NCBI GenBank assembly: GCA_037039685.1
Contig: JAWNGF010000005.1
Span: forward strand, 1,860,001-1,924,000
DNA: 64,000 bases
Direction of reading: 5' to 3'
From: Ceratobasidium sp. AG-K
Taxonomy: Eukaryota > Basidiomycota > Agaricomycetes > Cantharellales > Ceratobasidiaceae
Shown here piece after piece: positions 1 through 12,000 of this stretch (position 1 is the first letter of the stretch; each line of letters starts with the position of its first letter). The notes under the pieces are model-generated. The model ran no database searches and was not told where the DNA came from. It was given only the letters and a program-made list of their open reading frames with translations. The position numbers and the translations under genes are program-made.

Positions 1-567
1 CACAATGGCAATAAGATCTCATACAAACTAGGTTATCCCCTCGTGCCGTGCCCATCTGCCGAGTGCCTAGACCACTCAGAGGAACAAGCGAGCGAAAATT
101 TCCTCAAACACCACACGCTACATAGGGGTAAATTATGTATCCGTAATGGGGACAACTCGCGTGAATACGTCAAGCGTTTCACTATGACTTGTTCTTAGAG
201 CCGGTCCAGGCGCAACCGTCTTCCGGTCATGGCGGTTACAACCGGCAAATAGTTGTGGCCATCACCAGGTCGCCCAACTCGGGGTAGAGCGAACCTTCGC
301 GCAAACCTTGTTGACCGCGGCAAGTTTGTTCGCAATGGGAAGGGCGTAATCGAGTCGCAAAAAGATAAATCAAATCAACAAAGTTGCCGATCGAGCACGG
401 CTCTCGAAAATCGTCCAATTCTACGATGGGTCTATTCGTATAATAATACAATGACTAACACAATTCTATGCGAACCACCAGGCCACATTCGCTCGGAATG
501 TAAAAAAGGTCCATGCTGTTCGAGAGGAATGAGTGGGGTAAATAATAAGCAGTCATTATTTGCGCGT
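1..567. other. 3' flank of GH16 gene, no gene seen
   Basis: Sequence downstream of the leftward GH16 gene. Short open frames on both strands have no recognisable motif and no splice-linked continuation. No RNA gene or repeat was seen. Confidence 0.5.
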
Positions 568-2073
568 CTAGTAAACGAGCGCCCATCCTGCCATGGTGGC
601 AATGAACGCAACAGCACCAAGACCGAGGGTCGTCAAGGCGGAAATAGCGCCGTTGGATCCTGAGCTGCCACTGCCTGAGCTTCCGCTACCAGAGGTCGCA
701 GTAGCAGTGGAACTGGTTCCCGTCAGCGTAGGGCCCGAGTTGGATCCCGCCGTGCCACTATGGCGAGGTCAGTCAAATTCGCGTTTGGAGACAGAGCAAG
801 ACTTACTCAGAGAACACTCGAAGGTAGGCAATGTCAAAGTAGGCAGTGTTGTAGTTGGTCGGAGTCTTGATCAGGTCTGTACACACGCCAGAGCAAGTGG
901 CCTGGAAAGTGGAGGCCGCGCCGGCAAAGTTGCCACAGAGCGTGATGTCCTGATATACCATTTCTGATTAGTACCCTTATGAGACAAAGAAAGAAGGATG
1001 AACACACCAGAATGAGCGTCTGTGGTCCAAAGAACTGGCTCGAGTTGCAACCGCTCTCGGGCCAGGCAGCAGTAGGCGTGCCCCAGTTGTTTGGGTTAGG
1101 GCTCGATCCAGAGACGTCATCAGGGATGGAACCACGTTGGAAGAACCAGATTCGAATGCCGTTACCTTCAGAGGACCACTCGAGTGCGTAGACTCCTCCG
1201 CCAGCACTATCGTCGTCGAAGTGTTAGTTTTATAATCACCATATCTGAGGGGTGACTCACGCAGCAAATCCAGCACCATACGTAGCCTCCGAAGCACCCT
1301 GAACAATGCACCCCTGATTTCCATTTGTCCCGTTGAAGCAATCATTCGATACAATCTTGCCCGTGAGTTGAGCATCGCTCGCGAGGGTGCATCCCTGCGA
1401 CGTGTGCAACGCCATTTGGTTCACCGTTGCGAGGTTGACGTTTTCGATAATGTCGATTTCGCCATACTTGGGCCAGTCGTCTGCAGGGCTGCCTTGAGAC
1501 CAGTACGCTGGCCAAACAGAGCACTGGGGAATTGTAAATTAGCTAATATTAGATGACGGGTGAGGTAAGGCTTACACCGTAGGGAAGGTGGTATGCGTCC
1601 ATGATGACCAAACTACCCTTTCCAAAGCTCGCAGTACTGTTGATCTTTATCGAGGCTCGACCATAGGTGTCGCCGGAACCGACGGTGGTATTGTCAACCT
1701 GTATGGGGTGTGAGCGGGCAACTTGGGAGGGTTGAAGGCAGACATACCTTGATGATTGCGTGCCCATTGCTATCTACATACGCCAACTGTTGTTGTAGAG
1801 CCGCGGCTTGAGATTGATACCTAATAACCTATTAGGGGCTTGTTGACGTCTCGAGTGAAGAAGCTTACAAGACGTTTCCGACGGTAGTCGCGTCAATTCC
1901 TTCGGTAAACACCCAATCGTTGAAGCTGTGCGACGGGCATGAATGTTAGAGTCAATGTTGAAGGCGAGGAGAACTTACAAGTTGGCGCCCGAATGGTTCT
2001 GAGCAATCGTATAGGTGGCTGCTCGTGCAGCAAGCGGCAGGGCCAAGACCGTACTCAATAAAGATACCAGCAT
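568..2073 (-). CDS. GH16 endo-beta-glucanase-like hydrolase, secreted and probably GPI-anchored
   Basis: Multi-exon gene. The ATG (2071-2073) opens a signal peptide ([18 protein letters not shown]), followed by a laminarinase-type GH16 domain. The exon near 1400-1520 encodes a tract ending in GEIDIIENV, which holds the ExDxxE catalytic pair of GH16 (nucleophile and acid/base glutamates). Later exons carry the core motif [20 protein letters not shown] and a Cys-containing tail. The C-terminus is a Ser/Gly/Thr-rich linker and then a hydrophobic end ([16 protein letters not shown], stop 568-570), typical of a GPI signal. At least five short introns have GT..AG ends; the one near 958-1003 has a CTAAT branch site and restores [11 protein letters not shown]. 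The family hydrolyses beta-1,3(4)-glucans; a cell-wall remodelling role is inferred. The gene is divergent from the secreted protein at 3105. Confidence 0.85.
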
Positions 2074-3104
2074 CTTGCGTCAATAATAATATCTAGGGGT
2101 CGTCAAGGGGATCTCGGTTATGAACGTCGATCGGGGGTGTAAAAGTTCAGTCGGGGGCAAGAAAGTATTTAAAGGTCGCGCGCCGGGCGGTGGTCAACTT
2201 GTAGAAACCAAAACTGAACGCCTTTGTCAATTTGACAGGGGGTTGCTGCGGGATTGTGTCATCGTGCATAGCCCTTGTCTTAGTGCTCCACAAAAAGATC
2301 GCTTCGCTTGGCTGAGCGATTTGATAGCGAGTCACGTGCGCCGAGGCGACTTGGAATTGTTTCTATCTTTAGAGTCTGGTCTGGGATAAATATCGCTGGG
2401 CTAATCCTGGTGATCGATGCCACGCCCTCTGCCAATGAATAGATATCCTCGAGACTTGTAGAAACCTAGTTCTGCCTACTCGTCCCTCGCTCATGGAACC
2501 AACCCAGCTTACCGGAGCGCAGCCGTGTATATCATAATGGACGTCCCCGTAAAACACTGCTATATTCCCTGCGCAGCATACGTTCAGACACATGCATGTT
2601 AGGACCTCGCAGCACGCCTCGTCCCTATCTAATTTTATAATTCCTCGACGAATCAAATTTCCAAGTGAGCTAGCAAGGCACAACCAGCCCGACATCCGGT
2701 ACGGATATCTCTCGTCATCGGCAAACGTATTCGCGCTAAACTGGCCGAGAACGCTGCACGAGCAGGCGCACGCGTGGACCGTCGCTGTATCCCATTTCTG
2801 TAGTCTTTCTTTCGACGCTTCGCAGGTACGGTGTCCATGCCAACCAATTCCTCGTCTCGACCAACGGCGATCGCCCTGGAAGCTCTCGGCACTAGTCATG
2901 GAAGACACCTATAAAACACATGGGCATTCGGGTTGGTGGCTCTCATCCCACTTGTGGTTCACCTCTTTCTGAATTTTGTTCGCTTCTTTGGGCCGGTTTC
3001 CCAACACCATTCATTCGAACTCGTCATTCATTCAGCCTTGAGGGTTACTTCGTTACATATTTCAACTACAAATTCTTCTACAAATCTCGACTTCATTTGA
3101 CGCT
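2074..3104. promoter_or_regulatory. Divergent intergenic/promoter region
   Basis: About 1 kb between two divergent genes. A TATAAAA stands at 2910-2916, about 190 nt before the rightward ATG. A 179-codon open frame on the minus strand (2369-2908) has no domain, signal peptide or splice logic and is taken as chance. Confidence 0.4.
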
Positions 3105-3974
3105 ATGTTTGGATTCGCCAAGATTGTCGCGGCTGTGTCGCTTGCTGTTACTTTGGGTGCGTGCTTGCCGTTTGAACGTAGCTGTATGTCCTTGACTAAC
3201 AGTTTATTCTGCGCAGTTGGTGCCGCTCCTACCGTCCACCGCCGTCAGTCTGCTTGTTTCCTGGTCGGAAAGACTGCTCTGCCTGCCGAGGTCGCCTCGG
3301 GTGTTACTGCGCTCGCAGGTTGGTACACACATCCTATTATGTAGGGGTGTTATTGATTTTGCCCGATTATTAGGTCGAGTCACCTGCGGCTCGACCACGA
3401 TTGCCAACACTGGAGGCGTCCCAGACGTCACTTCCGGTGGGATTTCGTACTCGAGTATCGACTTCCAGTCATCTACCAAGAGTCCCGTTGGGTTTGCTCT
3501 GTAAGTTGGCGTACCATAATGGTATATACGTGGATGACTAACATATTTCGCCAGTGATACATTCAAGACGCCCGCAGACCCTGCAAATGCTAATCTAGCA
3601 ACACTGCAGAGCCAGTTGAATACGTACCTCGCGATGGAAGCTGGTGTCCGGGTATGCTCAAGTCCTCACTGTGTCTGGTAATGTGGTTAATAACAGATTC
3701 CCTTGACAGTCCACTGGCGCGAACATGTTGGGCAAGCTGAAGGGTACCAAGTTCTTCATCCAGTTCCAGATCGCGCGTGTACGCACCGCCCAAGGCGCCA
3801 AGCTCGGTGTGGCTGATACAGTCGAGCATCAGCTCGGCAAAGTGCTCAAGGTACGCGGTCCTTATGAATATCCATTCGGTTTGTGAGGTTCTGATCGAGG
3901 TACATTTATAGAATGCAGTGGGTGCTAGCCAGGCTGAGAAGGACGCTGTAACGGCTTTGTCCAAGCAGCTCTAA
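3105..3974 (+). CDS. Small secreted protein of unknown function
   Basis: Five to six short exons. The ATG at 3105 begins a signal peptide (MFGFAKIVAAVSLAVTL) interrupted by an intron, followed by a dibasic site (VHRR) that looks like a Kex2-type propeptide cut. The mature part starts QSACFLVGKTALPAEVASG and goes on with TCGSTTIANTGGVPDVTSGG, then a helix-rich half (NMLGKLKGTKFFIQFQIARV, later VEHQLGKVLK) and ends TALSKQL (stop 3972-3974). The whole is about 200 residues. Introns have GT..AG ends, for example after ALAG (3319-3373) and after GVR (3652-3709). I do not recognise an enzymatic domain. Size, secretion signal and few cysteines suit a secreted effector-like or surface protein, but that is inference. 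The gene converges on the NACHT-WD40 gene. Confidence 0.75.
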
Positions 3975-4657
3975 GAGAGTAGTTTGATTTTTCTGTGGTT
4001 GAATTTCCTGGGTGTATGCGCTCGTAATGAATATCATGCCAGTGGGATCATATTGCGCTTGAGTGGTGCGAAATTTAGCTGAGTCATAGGTGCGTGCGCT
4101 TTAATACCGTTTGGACCATCGACCGAGACGAGGTAGTTAGCAACAATAATTGATCAAGAGCTTGATGCAGCTCTTGATACTGGGGACAATCATGCGGCAC
4201 CGATACCGTTGTGAGCAACATGAAGTTTAAGCCTGGCTTGGGTTCCTCAACGTCAATCGACGCAAATACGCACTTTATCCTTGATTTATAAAAAGCACAG
4301 ATCAGTGTAACTAGTTAAGCACTGGTTGCATTACAACAGCCTGGCATTAGGTACTATACTCCCCTGGCTAGGTAGCACCAACAGAGTATGTACGGGCTCC
4401 ATTGCTTACTACAAAAGTGTATAGGCAGACCTGTGGGTTCATTTTGTTTCTAACTCAATCATCTCTTATGCGACAAAGGTCCAGGTATACTCGTTTTGTA
4501 GCTCTAGTACCGCCCTATTTTAAGACGTTTAATATACAATTCATGTGTTTGGCTTTTCTCGAGTCCTGGGTCAATTAATCATACAACGTGGTTTTGTTCG
4601 TATAGATTTTTTGTATACTGTACATCCATGGACAAAAATCATCTAAAAAATACTCCC
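3975..4657. other. Convergent intergenic spacer
   Basis: AT-rich spacer between the 3' ends of the secreted-protein gene (+) and the NACHT-WD40 gene (-). No open frame or repeat of note was seen. Confidence 0.5.
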
Positions 4658-7600
4658 TCAAGGGACATAGCACTCAGGCCATCTCGAGCCAAAGGCGAAG
4701 TCGCTGTAACCAATTTCCAACGCACCCCGGTTCCCGATTGCTAGCGTCTCCCCTGGGTAAGAGATATAATTTTGGAGGTGTGGCATAACCCAGAAGGCTG
4801 GGGCGCCGTTAATAGTAACCCAGCCATCAGGCCTGAAAGACCAAGTACTCGCTAATGAATTGTCATGAGAAATAGCCCGATAGTGGTGACCCGAGGTGTG
4901 AATTTTACTTCCGCTCAGACCTAGCGATTCGGAGCCAGGGGCAAGGGATGTGTCTTTAGTGGGAGGTGATAATGAGGAAGTGGGACTTGTGTGTCCGCTG
5001 GGTGGACTAGGGATAGATTTGCTAGTTGGTGCGGCCCACACCCGGATAGTATAGTCGCCAGAACCAGAGACAATACGCGTGCCATCGGAAGAAAATGCAA
5101 CAGAATTCACGAGGGCTGTGTGCCCTAGGAACTTTTCAGCAATGCGTCCGCCGGTGTTAGCGTCCCATACTTGAACGGCACAGCTAACCAGGTCTCTGAA
5201 TGTGTTGGTGCCAATGCCAGAGACAATGCGTGTGCCGTCAGGAGAAAACGCAACCGAGTTGATACGAATGGCATTGCCTTCGAGGGGTCCTACAATGGCA
5301 TTGCCAGTAGCGATATCCCAAACTCGAATGGTACTGTCCCACGAGCCAGAGACAATGTGCGCGCTATCAGGAGAAAACGCAACCGAGCTGACTGGTCCTT
5401 TATGGCCTTTGAATGGACCAGCAACGACTTTGCCAGTGCGGGCGTTCCAGACCCGGACGTTGCAGTCAGTTGGGCCAGAGGACGTGTAATAACCGGATCC
5501 CGAGGCGATGTACGTGCTATCAGGAGAGAATGCGACCGAGTTAACAGGGCTCGTATGGCCTTCGAGTGGCTTGGAAATTCCTTCGCAGCTTTGACAGGGC
5601 TCTGAGTCTGGGATTGTTGGGCAACTACACTCAGTGAGGACGTCGGTGTGTACATTCCAAACTCGGATCGTTTTGTCCCAAGATCCAGATACGATGCGGG
5701 AACCATCGGGAGAGAATACGACAGAGCTGATAGGGCCACTGTGGCCGGTGAATGGCCCGGTGATCGCGCTTCCGGTGTGTGCATCCCAGATCCGAACGGT
5801 GCAGTCGCTTGACCCAGAGCCGATAAGAGTGCCGTCAGGAGAGAACGCGACTGATCTGACAGCCGCCGTATGGCCTTCAAATGGACCAAAAACGGTATCG
5901 CCGTTGTATGAGTTTCGGACCTGGATTGTTTTGTCCTCGGAACCAGAGACGATACGCGTGCCGTCAGGGGAAAATGCGACCGAGTTGACTGGGCTATTGC
6001 GTTTCTCGCGGGCCATAGTAATGGTTCCTCTCACGCTTATAAGTCCACGTGTGCGTTCCCAATAGAGCGCATATATTGCACTTGTTTGTCGGTGGAAAGG
6101 GAGCGCGGATATATAGATATGAGGCGTACTCTTTGAACAAGCGTAGGAGAAGAAGCTCGTCGCAAACTCTTGGGCGTCAACAAGTAGCTTGCGCGTATCT
6201 ATTGAGGAAGATGATTCCTATTTGCTAGGGGGATTAGAAATGTATCCGATTCGTGTATGTAGGCTACTCGCCTTGATCCAATTAACTGCTCTTCCTAATA
6301 TCTGCGTTGGCGTGCCGCTATGTTGTTGGGGCCGGAAATTGATAACCTCCATCCAAAACAATAACCTCTGAGACAAAAAATCGTCTAGCTGGACGCGAAG
6401 GTCATCTGAAAAAGCCGCTAGCCGAAGGTGGTCGCTCCAGTGACGGCACGCATAGAGTAAGGCGGGAGAGATGAACTTTTCAATTTTCTGCGCAAGGTCT
6501 GGTATATCTTCGTCGTACATCGCTGACGACTCGAGCTCGCATATATTGAATCGCAGCTGTTGCTTCATCACCTGGAAGCAGCGACCTGCAAGAAGCTGAT
6601 GTTGATTGGAGTAATCACGATGGGAGTTGTTCGATTGCGACTGGTTGCGTTGTGATAGATCGGGGTGGAAGTCAATCCGAAGTTGACGCCCGAACATATA
6701 GTCGAGGAACGACGTGTGCAAGGTTGAAACCAGACCAGCATCGGATAAATGTAGCACTGGTCTTAAAGATTGCACTGTTAACGAAACTTGGTTTTCAGTA
6801 AGATCAAGAAGAGCCGCAATGGTTGAGATCGTCAGCGGTTCTTTTACGCAGATGATTGTCCAGAGCACAGCCCATCCAACCTCGATGTCCTTTTGCTCGA
6901 GACTTTGGCCGAATACCTTATCGAGCATCGTGGAATATAATAGGTCTAGCTCAGTATACCCCTTGTTTGATTCATTGGTGCTGGTTGGCTTCGAATCCAT
7001 CTGGAGGATTGTCTGGAGGCGGTTGTTGGAGTCGACGAGCACGCTGGTGGCACGAATGAATCGAACGACAGTCGCTACATAAATAAATAGTGTTCCAGCG
7101 CGCTTTGCAATGTGTGCAATTTGGGTATCGGATCCAGGTGGGGTCATGAAACTGAGCGCCTCGGTGAGATATTTCTTGATGTCTTCTTCCACAGGTGAGA
7201 TCCCAATATTGTGTAGATGAAGTATGGATGGAGGGTATCCATCCGGAGATTCTGTCCTCGCAACGATGGCACTTTCTGGCCAACTCGTGATAAAGAACTT
7301 GAGGGGTAGACCTCCCGCAATCTGTAAGAGGGTCTGGAGTAGTAGTCGCACATCCTCGTTTCGTTCGCACTCGTCCAACCCGTCAACGACCACTACGACA
7401 CCGCGTGGCATGGCGTTTTTGACTTCCTGTAGGGGCTCCTGTATAAGCTTCTGAAAGTGTTGAGTGATATCGAGCTTGCTGATGTCTGGGTTGGCTTCTA
7501 GGCGTTTACACAGCGAGGATCGAAAAGCGGGCGAATATCGAGCGAGTTGATATGCAATGGTGGGTGCAACCCTATTTACATCGCTGCACGAATTTGAGGC

Positions 7601-8812
7601 GCGGGAGAAGAAGAAGCTTGCTCCAAGTTGCTTGTTCGCCTCGAGCCATTCGCACAGGCTATATGCGATAGTTGTTTTGCCGGTTCCCGCCATTCCGGTC
7701 ATCCAGTAGACTTTGGCGCCATTTGGATCGCGTACCCAATGTTGCAGGTCGGCCTGAACCTTCTCGCGTGTCTCCTTCATACATCCGTGCCGTTCGATGA
7801 TGGTCGAGTACTGGAGTTGTAGCGAGCATCGTCCACGTAGGATGTCGCTCGAAGTAGTGACTCCTAAAAATCCATTTCTGGCGTCAAAGGCATGCATATC
7901 GGGGGCTCCGTAATTCACGCACCGCAACTTGCTCGTCAGTATTCGCCCAGGTTTGAAGGGTAACATTGTACTAATGTAGTAATTGAGTTTATGCCATGTT
8001 TATTTAACTGAGATACGTACCTGTAATTGGAGAAACAGGCTTCCGACCTTGCGGTAGCAATCGATCACATCCTTCTCATCTTGGGCCACTTCGAGCAATT
8101 CTTCCGGCTTGGCGCGATTTCCTGTTTTGTTGATCTGCATTATCTGCACGTTGATTGACCTAATCGGGTTGAGTACTTACGGGGATAAGAAGGTTGAATA
8201 GATAACACTTACGATAAAAGGTATATAATGCTAGGGCTTTGTTCTTCAGAGACAAGCTCGCTCAGATATTGGCCCAGCAAATCAGACACTCTCCTGACTC
8301 TGTCGGCCAGCTCTTTGTAGTCTTTACGATTGGCCGCAGAGGTCTACATATGTTTTTAGGACGTGAACTTAAAATTTGATACGGATGGTCACACACCTGA
8401 ACGATATCTAGACAGGCGATAAATCCGGCTACCACGGACTTTAGCGGCGGGAAAGCGTCGGAGCCCTTTTCTAGCGCTTGCAAGGATATTTTGAGGGCGG
8501 ACCAGGCGGTATTTTCGGCTTCCGTAGGTTTGCTGTCATCCGTAGGCCCAGGGCCGGCAGCCGCCGAACTTGTGGCTATTTGCTCGGTTGCGCGGGGCGT
8601 TGGGATTGCATGAACTTTCGTAGCGGTTTCCTCACGAGGTTTGGTAGGCGGGGCAGAGGGCGCGGGTTGAGCACTAGTTGATAACGTAGCCGAGCTGCCG
8701 GAGTCTCGGAGGTTGGACCGGGATCCTCGACACGGTCGCCCCCAGGCTGGACTATATTTCGCATCCATTTACCGAACCGAAGTCGTTTAGAAGTTTTAGA
8801 CTGTGGAGCCAT
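4658..8812 (-). CDS. NACHT-WD40 (NLR-like STAND) protein, suspected frameshift
   Basis: Order on the minus strand: a Pro/Ser/Thr-rich N-terminus, a helical domain (WSALKISLQALEKGSDAF, then KDYKELADRVRRVSDLLGQY, then RAKPEELLEVAQDEKDVI), a NACHT ATPase with Walker A GMAGTGKTT and Walker B VVVVDGLDECE, a winged-helix-like region, a linker, seven WD40 repeats (4990-6030; e.g. SVAFSPDGTRIVSGS, TIRVWD) and a short conserved-looking tail (GWVTINGAPAFWV). Fungal proteins of this build act in non-self recognition or cell death; that is family knowledge. NACHT and WD40 halves join through a 54-nt intron (6218-6271) with GCGAGT donor and TAG acceptor. The segment VTLQTWANTDEQV and the following FDARN are in different frames around 7884-7895, so one extra base is likely. 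Start choice: ATG at 8812 resembles the family but needs another shift near 8720; ATG at 8768 avoids it. Confidence 0.8.
6218..6271 (-). other. GC-AG intron joining NACHT and WD40 parts
   Basis: The donor reads AAG|GCGAGT and the acceptor AAATAG|GAA, with a TTTCTAATC branch-like site inside. Splicing removes the in-frame TAG at 6218-6220 and yields VNWIKESSSSIDTRK, which reads straight into the WD40 frame. No GT donor nearby keeps the frame. Confidence 0.7.
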
Positions 8813-9096
8813 GCCAGTTGGTGGTAGTCGAACGGGGACTCCACATTGCGTTCAGATTTATAGATGTTGCCACCATGCCCGGTTGACGCGTGTTTGCCGT
8901 GCGTTAGAAGAGTGACGACGTGTGTTATCGAACCGAAGAGAACAACGCGGGTCGCGTAATGAATAGGATGGACATTGTGGGGTATTTCGCTCCCGCTGAC
9001 ATTTTAATCAAGCGGCGGGGCTTGTTTGGCCACAATTTGTCACTACCCTGACCCATCGTTACGTTACGATCAAGGACAAACACAAAGCGAACCACG
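8813..9096. promoter_or_regulatory. Divergent promoter between NLR and GCP2 genes
   Basis: A 284 bp spacer between divergent start codons; it must hold both promoters. No clear TATA box was seen. Confidence 0.45.
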
Positions 9097-12000
9097 ATGA
9101 GCGTGCGTTACTCTCGACCAGCGTCCCGCGCAACTCTTCCGTCTGGGATATACAGCAAAGTATGCAGAAACTATTTTTTAATATTATCGTCACTTACCGT
9201 CTGCAGCGTTCGGGGGATGCTCGTAAGTTTACTCCGTCTCGGGTAACATCGATCCTCAACTAGATGGAGTCCAGGACCTCGAGACGCGTCGTTCACGGCA
9301 GAAACATCATTTGTGCACGCTCCTCTGAACTCTCGAGTACAAAAGACCACAACAGATGAACGGGAGCGGGCACCTGCGCTACGCGACTTGCCACTGGAGA
9401 TTCAGGAGGCACTTATCCTTGAAGATATGTTGTCAGTATTATTGGGCATTGACGGGATCTATGTCACGAGAGTCGGGCCAGAGGAACCCGTTCAATTTAC
9501 GGCCGAATCTGGGCTAGATCCCGCGTTGAGGGACTTGGTGGCGAGGATGCTACCACTCGCGACGCACTATTGCGCGAGTGTGAGCTTCGCCGAGGCAAGG
9601 GCTCATATCGAATATGGATCAGTTTGCCATGCCCTATGTGCAGCCATTCGGTCCGTCCTAAAGGTTGTCACTTCGCGTGTGTTATTATGTTTGTTATTGA
9701 CTTTGCCCTACAGGACTATACGACTCTAATCACGCAACTCGAGCATTTGTTCCACACGTCTCCTACGTTCTCACATTACAGCAACTATGGTTCCATATTC
9801 ATCCAGTCATGCGAACACTATCCCTTATTCACTCTGTGGCAGACGACATCCTCACTCCAGCTACCGCCTCGCTTTCGCCTTCGTCTTCCGCAGCTTCGGA
9901 CGATGAAGATGAGGAGGAACGGAAGCGGGATGAGGAACTGGGACTGGGTGGGGTAAAGGCTGTGCTAATGGGAGTTGGTGTAGGCGTAGAAGAGGCAGGG
10001 AATGTAAAAGGGGGAGAAGTACTTGGGATACTCTGGGATCGATGGGTTGCAATGAGCGGGTGAGTGGATCTGACTTCTCCGGTTTGCCAATCTCACCAAT
10101 ATACCGACTCACTTCTCGTTGTCTCGCGTTGCCTATTCCTCATCTCGCGGTCTTGCATCAGAGATCCTCCAGCATCAGCGCTTCTTCGCAAACTACTGGC
10201 CGCCGCGTCCGCGCCGTACGCTCAAATACTGCGAACTTGGACTCACCACGGGACCCTCCGCGATCCTCATGGCGAATTTTTCGTTCGTGCTCGAGTCGGC
10301 GCCGGAGAAGGGGGGACCGAGGGCGGAGGCGTACGAGAGGACTACACTGACGAATACTGGGAGAGACGATACACGGTACGTTCTTATAACGAACTCGAGT
10401 CAATTTCCTGAGTCTAATAATTTATTTAGCTACGAGATGGATCCCACGCTCCGCATCCCTCCACAGCCACCTCTGCACAATCAGCGCTGTCTGCAGCCCC
10501 TCCTCCCTCGGCGCTTGTCCCTCGTCCTCGTGTCACTGGCGGTCGCTTACCGGGCGGGGCCTGCGTTCCTCCTTCACTAGAGGCCTGGAAGCACAAGGTC
10601 CTACTTGCCGGAAAATATCTTAATGTCGTGCGAGAATGGGGAGGCGATGCGGCCGGGGTACGAAACGGCCTACGAGAGCTGGAAAACAAAGCCAAGGGCG
10701 GCGGCCAAGAAGCAGAAGGAGATGGTGACGGGGAAGGAACGGAAAGGGCGGCTTCACGGGCTAGTAATCGCAAGTCGAAAGGTGCGACCCCAGACAAGGG
10801 CAAGGGAAAGGACTTGGGCGTCGGCGATAAGGATAATGCCGAGACAGAAGACGGAGCGATGGACAATCCCATTTTCTACAAGGCTGTCGAGGATGCGTAT
10901 ACATATGCGAATAGGACTCTTTTGAGAGTGCTAATGGAGGATCAGATGTTGATACCCCGACTCCGGTAAGCCATCTACTCAAGCATACCGATCGGAAACT
11001 AACGGCTTGGACTGGATCTTGCCCATTCAGCTCGCTCAAATACTATTTTTTCCTCCCGCGCTCCTCATTCCTCACACATTTCCTAGACCTCGCCCACCTC
11101 GAACTTCGTAAACCCCCAAAGAACGTGAACCTCGTCAAACTCCAAAGTCTACTCGAACTGGCCATTACTGGGCCCGAAGAACCTACAAGTTTTGGATCAG
11201 CCGCCGTTGTGGCAGGAGTTGGCGGGGTCACCTCGGGCTCTTCCACGACAAATGCAGCCGGCTCGAATCCTGCCGTCGAGACTCCTTCTTTCCGAGAAGA
11301 TGTCAAAGTCAGTATGGCTTCGGCTGGATTGTACGAGTGGTTGCTCAAGGTTGTGAGCGTGAGCGGAGCGATCGATGAAGGTGGGGCTGGGAACGAGGAA
11401 CCGTTTGCTGCGTCTCGCGGTCGAGGGCCAAGGGAAAGGACGGAAAGGACGGGGAGAAGGACAAGAAGAAGAAAGCGGCACCTGCTCTGGACCACCTCAC
11501 TCTGGATTATACTGTTCCTTTCCCACTTTCGCTAGTTATTTCGAGGAAGACGATTCTACGGTACCAGCTTCTATTTCGGTGAGTTATAGATTCATTTGGC
11601 TCCTGGGCCGTGCTAATGAATGTACGCAGCTTCCTCTTACACCTGAAGCATGTCGAACAGATGCTTGGTGGGATGTGGGTAGAACAAATGCTTGGAGCCT
11701 GGCGCCATCCCGTGATCACTCGTGGTACGGGCCTGGGACCCGAAAGCCGCTCGGTGAGCCGCGCGGAAAGTCGTGCAAGTCACCACTCTGGTCCACCTTC
11801 AGCACACCCCAGTAATCCAGGTGGACAAAGCTCTATACCCAACACAATCCCCAACCCGAATCACCCACATACATCGCACTATCCAACCCCGCTTCACGCC
11901 GATTTTGAACGTTGGCGCCGACGGGTCTTTCTTCTCCGTGCACGCATGCTCGCGTTTGTTCAACAAATTCTGGCTTTTGCGACGTTCGAGGTCCTGGAAC

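Noticed and set aside
2369..2908. 179-codon minus-strand frame in the divergent promoter
   Set aside because: No domain, signal peptide, splice sites or biased composition; sits in a promoter region.
5171..6065. Plus-strand frames opposite the WD40 repeats
   Set aside because: Antisense shadows of a repetitive coding region; their repeats mirror the WD40 units.
10426..10872. Minus-strand frame across GCP2
   Set aside because: Shadow of the GC-rich linker of GCP2; no homology pattern.
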